A stretch of 64,000 nt of DNA from Apus apus (GCF_020740795.1 NC_067286.1:305990-369989), one strand, 5' to 3'. Shown: positions 21,701 to 32,319, numbered from the stretch's first letter. Program-made: numbers and translations. Notes: a model not told the origin generated them from the letters alone.

Positions 21701-24700
21701 GTATGGCTGGTATCGACATGTGAGATGTGCAGCTAAACTCCTCCCCACTACTGTCCATCAGGGCTGGCTCTTCCCTCCTCTCTTTCCCCCTTCCCAGCTC
21801 CTCCAGAGCCCAGGAACATCCCAGGGCGAAGCCACATCACTGGTGGGAGCCCATCCCCATGGCGTGGGGGCACCCACAGTGTCCTCCTCCCCTCCCTCCA
21901 CTGGGGCCTGTGGGGAGCCCTTCCCTGTGGCAAGCAGGAAGATTTGGGGCTTGGGAAAGGGGATCCTCTGCCCTCCAGGACCCACCTGCTTCCCTGCAGC
22001 CCCACAGCAGGCAGAGCTGCCTGGGAAGGGCTCGGGGCAGGCAGTTCCAGTGGCCAAGGTGACCGGAGCAAGGTGACCTCCCTCCGGGAGGTTCTGGAGG
22101 CTGGTTGATGGCCAAGGACAACATGCCACCCTCATCCCTGAGCAGGAGGCACAACCAGCTCGTGTTGCATTGACCTGCACTTCCACGGGGAAGAACATTC
22201 CGGTTGAATTCCCATGTCCTTGGGAGTTAAAGTCCCAGAGCGTTCCCACCCCTTGTTTTTGGTGAGAGCTGCTGTAACCAGAGCCAGGGCTGCCCAGCTG
22301 GGATCAGTTGTACCCTCATCCTCTCGGTGCTCATTAGTTGATGGCAATAATAATTAGGCTGATTAGCCACAGGGTCTGGAGGGCTTGCCCTTGTGGGTTT
22401 GCCCTCCTGTAAACACAGCAGCTTCCCTTGTCCCCCTGGGAGCAGGAGGAACCCACAGTCCTCTGAGCCCTCATGGTGGGAGGGATGGGGAGGTTGGGAA
22501 GTGCCACCCAGGAGGATGCTCCCAGGGTGATGCTCCATCCACGAGTGCTGGTGGGGTCCAGCCCCTGTCCCTGCCTTCTCCAGACGAATCCTCCCTGAAG
22601 ATGAACCACGTGGAGCACATCCCACAGACCTTGGCCAGCCACAGAGGGAGCTACCTCTGGGAGGCTCAGCGAGATGAGCATGGGGCTGACATGCTGAAGT
22701 CTGACCCCAGGGACACCTTCTTCCTCAGTAAGTGGCTGGGACCAGACCCTTGCACATCTCCATGGGGTTCTGGGGGAGAAAGAAGGCAGGACCTGGCTGC
22801 CACAGGCACCCAGAACCTCCCTCCTGCCTTCTGCCCATCTCTTGGGGGGAGGCATGTCTGTTGGGGTCTGTAGGGGGGCAAGCAGGGATGGTTTGGGCTA
22901 CAGACTGTTGGGTGAGTTGGGCAACAGAGGTGGTCGGGCACGGCTCAGGGCTGAGCCACAACTGCTCCTCCTCAGCCCCTGCCATCGAGGCCTCACGAGT
23001 GGAGAACGTGCTGGTGCCCTGTGCCTACAGCCCCACCTATGTGGTGAAGGACTTCCCCATCGCCCGCTACCAGGGCCTGCAATTTGTAAGTGTCTCCCTG
23101 CAGTGGGGATGGGGCCAGCTCTCGTGTGGTGCGGCAGAGCACTTTGCCCCCACCCTGGGGCAGGGATGTGTCCCCCTGGTTAAAACTCAGGACAAGATGT
23201 CCCTCGCTGGAGGATCAGGCCTGAGCTTCCCCATCTTGACGTGGAGGGGTTTGGGTTAAAAGCCCCGTGGGGTGTGTGAGATGCTGGGGGTCACCTTGCT
23301 GTTGGGGGGCTGTGCTGGTGGCCTGGGGTCCCTGGCTCTTGTCCCTGCTGGCCCCCATGAGCCCACCCTGTGCCGGGGTGACGGCAGCGTGGCCATCCCC
23401 CCAGGTCTACCTCTCTTTCGTGTACCCCAACGACTTCACGCGCCTCACTCACATGGAGACAGAGAACAAGTGCTTCTACAGGGAGTCCCCCCTCTACCTG
23501 GAGAAGTAAGTGTTGGGGGGCTGGTATTTGGGGAGGGGAGGACAGGGCTGATGTTGACAGGGCACTCAAAGAGCTGGAGAAATGCTGCTGTGATGATGCA
23601 GCCTCTGCTGTGTCCCCAGGAAGGGCCACCTCCTGGCTCTTTCCCCATCTCTGGGGCACGTAGCAGCTTGAGCCCTGGCAGTGCTCCTGGGTTTTGGGAA
23701 TCCCAGCTCCCTGGAGAGCTGGGTTGTGCCTGCCCTGCAGCTGGGGATGTTCCTCACGTGTGTGAGAGCACGTCCCTTCACCTGTGCACCCCACCCTCAC
23801 CTCGGGGACCTCACTTGTCCTCTCCCTCTCCCAGGTTTGGGTTTTATAAGTACATGAAGATGGATGAGGAGGAGGAGGATCCGCGCCAGCGCGCCTTTCT
23901 GTTCCTCAGCCCAGACAGTGAGTCACCCCTGGCAGCTTTGGGCATCTCTTGGCAGAGTGGCAGGGGGCTGAGCCCCCGGTGTGCCCACCCATCTTCCAGC
24001 TGGAAACCCTTCCTCTTGCTCCCATCCCTCCCTACCCTTGTCCCAAGCCCCTCCCCAGCTTTCCTGGAGCCCCTTCAGGCACTGGAAGGTGCTCTCAGGT
24101 CTCCCTGGAGCCTTCTCTTCTCCAGACTGAACACCCCAACTCTCCCAGCCTGTCTCCAGAGCAGAGCTGCTCCAGCCCTCCCAGCATCTCCTTGTCTGGG
24201 GGCAGCAGGATGACCCTCAGGGTATTTACCTCTGGCATTACTCCCTAGATTTCCTAGAGGATGAGGGTGAGGAGGAGGAAGGAGTGGACAGCCCTGAGCC
24301 CACAGACCCACCTCCCACAGCCAAGGAGAAGAGCTTTGGGCCAGTACCTGGAGCCAAAGGGAAAGGGACCCGGCCGGTCACCGGGGGTTATGGAGATGAC
24401 CTGGACTACTACAGCTTTGGCCGCAGGCAGGGCCGGGCAGGGGCTGAGCCCAGCACGCCTGGCCAGCTGGGCAGATGGAGCACGTCCCTCCAGGCCAGCA
24501 CCAGCCCAGGAGCCCTCCCCAGGGACCCGCGGGGTGAGGAGGACACGGGTCCTGCTGCAGAGCGGGTCCGTGGGCGGGGGCTCAGTTGGTTACCCCAGGA
24601 TCCCAGTGAGGGTGAGGAGGATGAACTGGGGCTGCTGGCATCTACAAAGCGTGCCGGGGCTCTGAGCCTTCAACCCCACCTCTCTGTCCCTGTCTTTGGT

Positions 24701-27700
24701 GACAAAGCCAAAACACTGGGTGCCAGCAAGCCCGCCACACCTAAGGAGGACAAAAAGCCCCCAAAAGCCCAGGAGAAGGTCTATGTGACCAGGCTGCAGC
24801 CGGGTAAACGCAAAGCCCCGGCCCAGGAGCCGGCCTTCCCCGGCATCTTCCTGTACCCAAAGCCACTGAAGAGAGTCCATCTTCGCTCCAGGACCCCTCA
24901 GAAACATCCCCCCTCCTCCAGCAAGCTCCGTGCCATCGCTGGCCGCCGGACCCCCTGGCTCTTGAGCAACATCTCCAAGGAGAGGAGCCCTGCCCGGCGG
25001 AAGGGTGCCCGTACGGGTGGCAGGAGGTGGGAAGGGCCATCCCAGCTGGGGACCGAGCGGCGGGCACTGCCCGGCCTCCTGGCCCTGGGGACCGAGGGGC
25101 TCTTCATCAGGGAGACCCGTGAGGACACGACTCCTGCCCCAGGCAGGACAGTGGCCACCACCAATTACAGCTCCTCCGAGGCGACACGGGTGACATCCTT
25201 TCTGAAGATGTCAGAAACGACGGCGTCTCAACAGGAGGAGGGAAAGGGCCAGGAGGAAGAGGAGGAGGAGGAGGAAGAGGTGTCGGACTACAGCTACGAG
25301 ACCGGGGAGCTGCAGCAGAGCTGGCTGGAGGACTCCATCAACTGGCAGAGGACGTTCAGTGTCAGCTCGGTGGACTTCGAGCTCCTGCGCTCCGACTGGA
25401 ACGACCTGCGCTGCAACGTGTCGGGCAACCTGCAGCTGAGCGAGGGCGAGGTGGTCGACGTGGTGGCGCAGTACATGGAGAAGCTCAACGAGAAGAACGG
25501 AGGGTAGGGAGGGGAGGGGAGGTTTGGGGATGTGCCTTTGCCCCGCCTGGGGAGCTGGGTGGTGGGTTCAGGCCAACCTCTGGAGGAAGGGAGCTGTGGG
25601 GAGCAGAGCTCGTGGTGGTGGAGCTTTTAAGTGCTTCTCCTTTCCCTGTAGCATCTACACCCTCCTGAGGATCATCAACGTGGAAAAGCGTCGGGACACG
25701 GCGCGGGGGAACCGCTACCTGCTGGAGCTGGAGCTGGCGGAGCGGGGCCAGCGCACGGTGCGGCTCTCCCAGTACGTCTACGTCCTCCTGCACCAGGGCA
25801 AGCAGGACGACAGCGCCGAGGCCAACCCCGAAGGACCAGCCCTGGGGGCCACCGAGACCCAGCCCAGCACCTGGAGCCTCCTCTATGGAAAACCTGTCCT
25901 GTGCCAGCCCCTGCAGCTCAGCTGGAGGCAGGACGTCATGGTGCACTTCGTGGTACCCGGTAGGTGACAGCAGGACACGTCTCTCCAGGGTCTCTGCTGC
26001 CCCCTCTGCTCTCCTGTCCTCTGGCGAGAGGACGGCAACCCCTCTGCTCCCCAGTTGCACCCTCCGGGCTGGCCTAAGGGTGATGAAGTTCTCTGTTCTC
26101 ATGAGATGTTGAGGCTCTCATCATGAGGGGTGTTTTGGTTGGGAAGGGGTTGCTCTTGGGACCCAGGTGGTGAGCCTGAGGGATGTTTGTGGCTGTGTCT
26201 GGCAGTGAAGAACCAAGCCCGCTGGGTCCAGCAGTTCATCTCGGACATGGCCCACCTGTACGAGGCTACGAAGGACGCCAACTTCAATGTCATCCTGGTG
26301 GACTTTGACAGTGATGACATGGATGTCGAGAAAGCCCTTCAGGATGCCCGACTGCCCCGGTAACCCACCCTCACGAGCTCGGGGTCCCACCCTACTCCCC
26401 TGGAGGCTGCCAGGGAGGTCTGTGGCCACCCTGCTGCTCCTTCCCCAGCCCATCTAGGTCTCTGCCTCACTGCCCCTCTTCTCCTCCTCCTTTTTGGGGT
26501 TTAAACTTGTTTCCCATGTGGAGGAGTCAGAAATGCAGAAACTCCCTCTGCCTCCCCGGCGGACCCTCAACATGAGCTGTAGGCACCTGATCCCCCTTCT
26601 GAGAAGGTCCCATCCCCTTGCCAGTGGTCTCTGTCCCCCTCTTGGCTGTGTCCCCTTTGGCCACCAGCACTGACCACCCTGCCCTCTCTCCTCAGGTACC
26701 AGTACCTGCGGCGCACGGGGAACTTTGAGCGCTCAGCCGGGCTGCAGGCTGGTGTGGATGCGGTGGAGGTGAGCGGTGGGAGAGGGAGTGGAGAGAGAGG
26801 ATGAGGTGGAATGGTTTTAAGCTGAAAAAGGGGAGATTTAGGTGGGATTTTAGGAAGAAATTCTTCCCTGTGAGGGTGGTGAGACCCTGGCCCAGGTTGC
26901 CCAGGGAAGCTGTGGGTGTCCCATCCCTGGAAGTGTTGAAGGGCAGGTTGGATGGGGCTTGGAGCAGCCTGGGCTGCTGGGAGGTGTCCCTGCCTGTGGC
27001 AAGGGGGTGGGACTGGATGGGCTTTAAGGTCCTTTCCATCTCAAACCAGTCTGGCATTCTATGATACGACCAGCCCCTGCCTTGGCTTCTCTGTCCTGGA
27101 GCTGTTTCACCTCTGATCCTCCCCGCTTGTGCCTGTCCCCTCCCGTAGGATGGGCACAGCATCATGTTCCTCTGTGACCTGCACATCCATTTCCCCAACA
27201 ACATCCTGGACAGCATCCGGAAGCACTGCGTGGAGGGCAAGCTGGCCTACGCGCCCATCGTCATGCGGCTGAGCTGCGGCAGCTCCCCGCGGGAGCCCAA
27301 CGGTGAGCGGGGTCCCCGGTGCAGGACCTGGGACACATCCCCCAGGACATGGAAAATGTCCCCCGGCCGCCCCAGGAGAGCACAGGAAGTGCAGCCTGAC
27401 TTGGCTGCGTGGGGAGGGTGGGTTTGGTTTGTTCCAGCAAGGTGGGGTTCAAGAGCAAGGGTGCTCGGGGCATGTTGGGTGTGATGCCACCCAAAAAACC
27501 TCTGCTCTGGAGCCAGGCTGGGAGAGTTGGGGTGTTCAGCCTGGAGAAGAGAAGGCTCCAAGGAGACCTGAGAGCACCTTCCAGTGCCTGAAGGGGCTCC
27601 AGGAAAGCTGGGGAGGGGCTTGGGACAAGGGATGGGATGAGGGTGAAGGGTTTCAAGCTGAAAGAGGAGAAATTGAAATGGGATCTTGCGAAGAAATCCC

Positions 27701-28336
27701 TGTGTGGGATTTTAAACCAGGCTGTCACCCATTGCATCCCTGGGGGAGGGTGGCAGTGATGGGGATGGATGCATGGGGGGGGGGGGTAGAGGGGTTGGGA
27801 TGTTCCTCAGGCTTTGGGGTAGTGCAAGGTGACAGCCTGGGAATGTGGGGTCCCCCTGCACCCCCTGCCTCATTGCCCTCCCCCCTCCAGGCTACTGGGA
27901 GGTGAATGGCTTCGGCCTCTTCGGCATCTACAAGTCGGACTTTGACCGTGTGGGAGGGATGAACACGGAGGAGTTCCGAGACCGCTGGGGCGGGGAGGAC
28001 TGGGAGCTGCTGGACAGGTGAGGCTGGGGGGCCCAGCACCCCCCAGGGCAGGGCTGCCCAGGTGGGTTTGGGTGTAACCCCTGGGAAACCCACTGTCCTC
28101 TCCATCGAGCAGGCTAAGGGCTGGGGCGAGGGGCACAGTGGCCCTTTGGGGGGCCTGGGCCTGTCCCCTTAGTCCCTGAGCCGCTGTCCCTCTGTCCCTC
28201 CCTCCATCCCTCTGGCTGCAGGGTCCTTCAGAGCGGGCTGGAGGTGGAGCGCTTGCGTCTCAGGAACTTCTACCATTACTACCACTCCAAGCGTGGCATG
28301 TGGAACGCCCGCAGCAAGAAGCCACCCAAGGACTAA
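6576..28336 (+). CDS. B4GALNT4: Beta-1,4-N-acetylgalactosaminyltransferase 4
   Basis: Transfers GalNAc to GlcNAc termini to make LacdiNAc on glycoproteins in the Golgi (family knowledge). Twenty coding exons, 1164 codons, all in frame through GT-AG introns: 6576-6726, 16486-16592, 17137-17247, 17787-17882, 18176-18266, 18636-18736, 19354-19421, 19875-19953, 21124-21190, 22584-22727, 22976-23085, 23405-23505, 23835-23917, 24249-25503, 25652-25959, 26206-26359, 26696-26768, 27149-27302, 27891-28017, 28222-28336. Type II topology: short basic N-terminus ([12 protein letters not shown]), signal-anchor about 14-34, stem, PA14-like domain about 124-290, long acidic/Pro-rich linker 437-854, then a C-terminal GT7/CHGN catalytic domain about 855-1164 with a DLH motif at 1043-1045 and WGGEDWE at 1117-1123. 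It is longer than the human protein (about 1039), mainly through exon 14. B4GALNT3 is the only close alternative; the N-terminus and synteny with IFITM and PKP3 point to B4GALNT4. Confidence 0.97.
8990..9090. promoter_or_regulatory. Candidate intronic enhancer, AT-rich island
   Basis: A short AT-rich island in B4GALNT4 intron 1 with GATAATTA, CTAATTGA, a TEAD-type ACATTCCT (9056-9063), GGAATAATGA and GGCCATTA packed into about 80 bp. The motif density is why I flag it; conservation cannot be judged here. Confidence 0.3.
9520..9650. repeat. Short 47-49 bp tandem repeat
   Basis: The string TGGGATCTG(A/G)CACAGGGA starts at about 9525, 9572 and 9621, each followed by a diverged GA-rich then CT-rich segment. 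This gives about 2.6 copies of a 47-49 bp unit. Confidence 0.75.
10640..10770. promoter_or_regulatory. Candidate intronic element, AT-rich island
   Basis: An AT-rich stretch with ATATAAATATT, TTTAATG and CAGATGG (E-box) in the middle of GC-rich intron 1. No coding potential. A conserved noncoding element is possible but unproven. Confidence 0.2.
15990..16345. promoter_or_regulatory. Candidate enhancer just upstream of B4GALNT4 exon 2
   Basis: Clustered homeodomain-type and E-box motifs: AATAATTAATG near 16010, CACGTG near 16025, GGCAATTAG near 16065, TTACGTAA near 16245, GTAATTAAAG near 16287, GCTAATGAG near 16301 and TGCAAATG (octamer-like) near 16328. The cluster ends about 140 bp before exon 2. 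Confidence 0.3.
17787..21190 (+). other. B4GALNT4: B4GALNT4 exons 4-9: PA14-like domain
   Basis: Six small exons encode residues about 124-290, from [16 protein letters not shown] through [14 protein letters not shown] to [21 protein letters not shown]14 modules of B4GALNT3/4 are lumenal and are thought to bind carbohydrate. The sequence is very close to the mammalian protein here, which fixes the exon boundaries. Confidence 0.85.
18504..18540. repeat. (CATC)n microsatellite
   Basis: About nine tandem CATC units in B4GALNT4 intron 5, roughly 100 bp upstream of exon 6. Confidence 0.9.
23998..24183 (-). mobile_element. CR1 LINE fragment, minus orientation
   Basis: On the minus strand this reads as the common CR1 3' region: GGGTGTTCAGTCTGGAGAAG, AAGGCTCCAGGGAGACC and GCCTGAAGGGGCTCCAGGAA. 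It sits inside B4GALNT4 intron 13 and ends about 65 bp before exon 14. It is 5'-truncated and lacks the terminal 3' repeat. Confidence 0.88.
24249..25503 (+). other. B4GALNT4: B4GALNT4 exon 14: long acidic, proline-rich linker
   Basis: A single 1255 bp exon encodes residues 437-854 between the PA14 half and the catalytic domain. It is rich in Pro, Lys/Arg and Glu, with a near-pure Glu run at about 25255-25280 encoded by GAG/GAA repeats. Only its start ([10 protein letters not shown]) and end ([20 protein letters not shown]) align confidently with the human protein. The middle is low complexity and probably disordered. Confidence 0.85.
26800..27065 (+). mobile_element. CR1 LINE, 3'-terminal fragment
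   Basis: Typical CR1 3' end: AGGAAGAAATTCTTCCCTGT, GGTGAGACCCTGGCCCAGG, GGACTGGATGGGCTTTAAGG, ending in ATTCTATGAT at about 27065. It lies in B4GALNT4 intron 17, starting about 30 bp after exon 17. Confidence 0.92.
27498..27712 (+). mobile_element. CR1 LINE fragment
   Basis: Same CR1 segment as the copy at 23998-24183 but in the opposite orientation (GGGTGTTCAGCCTGGAGAAG, GCTCCAAGGAGACC, GAAATTGAAATGGGATC). It lies in B4GALNT4 intron 18. The order relative to the copy at 26800 shows these are separate insertions, not one split element. Confidence 0.9.
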
Positions 28337-29106
28337 GGCCCCGAGCCCGGCCTGCAGCCACCAACCCCCCGTGCCCCCCCGGTGGCAGGGCCACCACCGG
28401 GAGCCGCTTGTCCCTGAGCTGATGAGCCTTGGTGCCAGCACAGAGGGCACCCCTGGACAAGCCACGGTTATTTTGGGGAGTGGGGGGGTGGGGGGGAAGC
28501 GGGGAGGGCAGAAGCGGGTGGTGGTTTTTTTCTTAAGGGTCTAATTTCTTAGTCAGAAAGGAATTTATTATTAACTCATTAGCACCGGGACAGTGGCTGT
28601 CCTGCTGTCAGGAGGGGGGGACACTCTGGGCTGAGCCCCAGAGCTGGTGGGTCCCTGGGGGCTCTGCTGGGCTGGTGATGCCAGAGTGGGAAAAGTGTTA
28701 CCCAAGCTCCCAGCTGGTGCTCACTCCACAGCCCCTTTGGGGCCTCCCTAAATGCCCAGTGCCTTGTCCCTGTGCCAGGCTGGAGAGCTGAGGTTGTTTT
28801 AGGGGAGTCTGTCGGTACACACAGGAGTGAGCAAGGGGGATATGAGTCTGCTGGGACTGCCCAAACCCTCACTGGAGCTGTGGAGCCACCATGGGGGAGA
28901 AGAGGGGTTTGGCTCTGGGGGGCAGAGCCCCTCGGCAGGATGTGCTGGTGTTGTCGGCAGAGTCTGGAGCAGGTACGGGAGCAGGGGGAGAGCAAATGAC
29001 GTTTCCAAGCTAATTTCTGTGAAATTATGAGGTAGGAAGCTGTTTTCAGGAAGTTTTTGTCTGTTTTGAGGGTTGTTTGTTGTTTTGGTTTTTTTTATTC
29101 TTAAAA

Positions 29107-29112
29107 AATAAA
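29107..29112 (+). terminator. B4GALNT4: Poly(A) signal of B4GALNT4
   Basis: AATAAA 770 bp after the B4GALNT4 stop, preceded by a T-rich stretch. It is the first canonical signal downstream and gives a 3' UTR of about 0.8 kb. Confidence 0.75.
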
Positions 29113-29279
29113 ATCAATGTCTTGGCTGGGATTTCCTTCCCCGGCCGTGCCCTCCTGCCTTGGCAGGGATGTTGTCCCCAGGCAGGCACAGGGCACTAGG
29201 AGCCAGGTCGTCCCCTGTCCCTCCCACATCCCCTGGTGGTGGCAGGGGCAGGGGAGCTGGGAGGACGCTCGGTGTGTGA

Positions 29280-29800
29280 AACCCCCGGGGCAGGGGGGGA
29301 CGGAGCAGGAGGACAGAGATGGGACAAGGATCCGCCCCCGTGGGTGGGCGCGGGCAGTAGCGGCGGGGCAAGGGCCCCTCTGCTGCTCCGAGGAGGAGGA
29401 GGAGGCAGGAGCCGTGTTTGCGATGCGCGGACACACGCCCGGGCTTGCCGGAGGTTGCTGAACCTCCGTCCCACACCTGTGCCCCACCCGGGAGCTGCCC
29501 GCGGCCCCGCGCTGCGTGGGGGGCTCTGCCCGGTGCCCCCCGGGCTCGGGGAGCTGCGGGGACAGCCCGAGCGGCCCCGCTCGCCCTTCCGCGCTGGCAC
29601 AGCCGGCCCAGCTGTGCTCGCCCTCTCCCCTCTGCGGGGCCGAGCCCCCCAGCACGGGGAGACCCCCGGGCCCCGCCACCCCAGGGCCCGGCTGCCTCAG
29701 CTCCGGCTGCTCCGGCCGCTCTGTCCCTGCACCCCCCGGGCCGCCCCCACCGCCTCCTGGCCCCCCTGGCTGTGAGCAGCCCTGCTCCCCCCGGCACAGC
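29280..29800. promoter_or_regulatory. Orphan CpG island
   Basis: About 500 bp with many CpG dinucleotides starting about 150 bp after the B4GALNT4 poly(A) signal. No coding exon with homology is attached on either strand. It could be the start of an unannotated noncoding transcript, a distal promoter, or simply GC-rich DNA. Confidence 0.5.
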
Positions 29801-31945
29801 CCGGAGTTTCCCCCTGGGTGTTTTATTCCCCATCCGCGTCCCCCAGGCTCCGTCCGAGCATCCACTGGGCTTGGGGAGAGGATGGAAGGGGGGGGCTCAG
29901 CGAGCTCTTTGCCTGGGAAAGCAGCCTTGCTTTTCATCCTGAATCCAGTGCTTCTGGCACCGGGATTCGCCGGGAGGGGACGGTCTGGGCAGGCAGCGGG
30001 TGTTTCTCTGCGCGCTGCCTGTTTTTTTCCAGCACTTTGGAAGTGCTTTGTTGTGGGCGAGGGCTCTGCCCGCTGCGCCGGGAGTTGGCCCATGGGCTCA
30101 GAAGTCCCGGGCAGGGCTGGTGGCCCCGGGGCCGGCAGCGGGATCCCCAAAGCCGCCTTTCCTTAGGCACGACTTTTCCAACAGCTTTCCAGCCTGGGAG
30201 AGCTCGCAAAGCCTCAGGCACCACGCTCAGCCAAGTCCAGAGCTGGAAGGGACTGGTGCCACGAGTGCCATTCCCAGTGGGGGCACAGGTCCAGTCCCAC
30301 TGGGGACAATTTGAAGCTGGCAGTGGTGTCCCCTCGGGGCAGCGCCGGCAGCAAAGTGCCCGGGGGTTTTATTTCTCCAGCAGTGACTGAGCTGTGGTCG
30401 CAGGGAGCAAGGGGAGCTGGTGTTGGAGCCCTGAGTGACAGTGGGGTGGGGGGGCAGGTCCCTGCTTTTCCAGGAGCAGCCCCAGTGCTCGCCCTGCCCC
30501 GGGGGTTGGTGCAGAGGTGCTGGGGCTGGTTTGGGGCAGTGGAGGTGAACCCCAGCCCTGAGCAGCCTGGCCCAAGCGAGGGGTCAGAGGAGGGGGAGCA
30601 CAGGAGCCTCCCCAACACCTCCAGGCTGAGAACAGGCCAGGTGTGACAGCAGTGGCTAGGTGACCCGGTGCTGGGGTCTCCTTGGGGGCATCACTGCTCA
30701 GCAGCCCCCAGTGAGGGCCAGGTGTGGGCTGTGGTGCTGGTGGAAGCAACGGCCCCTAAACTGGTTTGGCCCGTTTGAAACGCTCCCTCTCGGCTTATCT
30801 GGCTTCAAAGGGCTCCTGCTCCATCCCACGCATACAAACATGCTCCCTGTGAATCCCCGGGGGAGCCCCCAAAAACCCCACCCCCCCAGCTCTGTCTCCC
30901 CTCCATCTTCTCCTTTCAGCAGCCCCAAGTCCCTCCTTGTTGCACCTGTGGGTGCTTGGCGGGGGGGCGGTCAAGGGGAGGTGATGGAATGGACACATTG
31001 GACCATGGCCGTGGTGGCCATGGGGACCAACGGTGAATTTGTGGAGCATCACAAGGGCAGCTGAGACACAGACCCGCTGCCCGGGCTGGGGCAGCCGGGA
31101 CCCCCGGGCACCCCTCTGGCACCTGGGCCGTACCGAGGCTTTCTGTGGATCTGCCACAAGCCCCAAAACGCGCAGAGCTGGCTGCGAGGCGAGCGGGTTT
31201 GGAGCGCACATGCAAAACCACGGCGAAGAGACTGGTTGGGTCGGGAGCCGGGGCGTGCCCGCCCCGCAGCCCCACGCCCGCCGCAGACGGCATCGCCCAC
31301 CCCGTGCCGGGGCTCCCGGCACCCGTGCAGCACCCAGGGGTGCACCCGCCTGCCCGGGAGGATGCTGCAGGGCAACGGCCCTCCGGGGCCACCCAACAAG
31401 GTACGTGCCGACCGGTCCCGCATCCATCGCCGTGGCTGTCCCCAGCGCGGGTCCCTGGGGGCACCCGCCCTGCCACCGGTCTCCGTGTGCTGGGGGACAA
31501 GGGACAGTGCAGATGGCCAGCTTTGGCCAAGAGGCTTTCTTTCTGTTGGTTTTTCCCCCTCCCCTGCTCTCCTCGTGCCTCAGTTTCCCCGGCGTGGCTC
31601 TTGGCACACGTGTGCCGTGTCCGGTCTGTGCGATGCCGTGTCGGCCACTCCCTTGCTTGGAACGCCGGTGGCAGCGGCAGCCACAGGCTTCCCTGGGGAC
31701 CCGCATTTGGGGACAGTCACTCGGTGGTGCTCAGGGGGGTGGGAGAGGAGAAACACGCACCCAGGAGCTGGGGTGTCCCTGGGGATGTGGCTCTGTCACC
31801 CCACACAGGCAGAGACGCGGGTGCTTCCAGGCTAGGAGTCAGTGCCCGCTTCAGGGACCCCCCCCAGAGCGAGTTTGTTCAACCCTGTGTCACCCTGACC
31901 ATGGCCACATCCCCTCGGGAACCCCCCCAGTTTTGCTCCAAACGG

Positions 31946-32003
31946 GTTTGTTTATTTGTTTGTTTGGGTTTGTTTGTTTGCTTGTTTTTGGGTTGTTTTT
32001 TTT
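31946..32003. repeat. (TTTG)n-rich low-complexity stretch
   Basis: Imperfect tandem TTTG units ending in a T8 run, between B4GALNT4 and PKP3. Confidence 0.8.
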
Positions 32004-32242
32004 GTGCCGATTTGCTGCTTTTTAAGAATCCCGGCACATCCCCAACTCCCACCCAACACTTTCCCTTCTCAACGAGCCACTTTACCAGGCGGGCACTGCT
32101 TGTTCAGCTCCAAACCCTACCGAACACCCCCCCCATCCCCCCCCCCATGACCCCCCAGTTTCCATCTTTAAGCTGCAGGAGGATTATGCCATGGAAATGA
32201 GGTTGGGAGGGAGGCAGAGTCTGGGGGAAAGGAGCTGCCAGT

Positions 32243-32319
32243 GGGCTTGGGGACGGTGCCGGGAGCCCCGACGTCCCCAGAGTGGGGACATCGGGGCTCC
32301 CGGCACCGTCCCCAAGCCC
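32243..32319. repeat. Near-perfect 36 bp inverted repeat with 5 nt loop
   Basis: Left arm 32243-32278 and right arm 32284-32319 are reverse complements over 36 bp with a single mismatch (GACGTC against GACATC), separated by AGAGT. GC content is very high. It is intergenic, and no flanking element explains it. Confidence 0.95.

Larger units (their letters stand above)
25652..28336 (+). other. B4GALNT4: B4GALNT4 exons 15-20: catalytic GT7/CHGN domain
   Basis: Six exons encode residues 855-1164, starting [16 protein letters not shown]. Highly conserved blocks include [39 protein letters not shown] (metal/donor motif) and [20 protein letters not shown] followed by [11 protein letters not shown], the GT7 acceptor-side signature. 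All motifs expected for an active enzyme are intact. Confidence 0.92.

Noticed and set aside
22227-23259. Several 100-175 codon frames around B4GALNT4 exons 10-11
   Set aside because: They are shifted-frame or antisense shadows of real exons plus intron sequence.
26800-27712. Reading the two plus-strand CR1 pieces as one element split by exon 18
   Set aside because: The 3'-terminal CR1 part comes before the more internal part, and the pieces overlap in CR1 coordinates, so they are separate insertions.
29101-30150. 349-codon minus-strand open frame over the orphan CpG island
   Set aside because: Composition-driven (Gly/Pro/Ala/Arg), no known domain, and no splice or promoter arrangement that would favour it as a gene. 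The island itself is reported instead.
32243-32319. Calling the hairpin a microRNA gene
   Set aside because: The stem is almost perfectly paired with a 5 nt loop, unlike most animal pre-miRNAs, and there is no evidence of transcription. Reported as an inverted repeat only.
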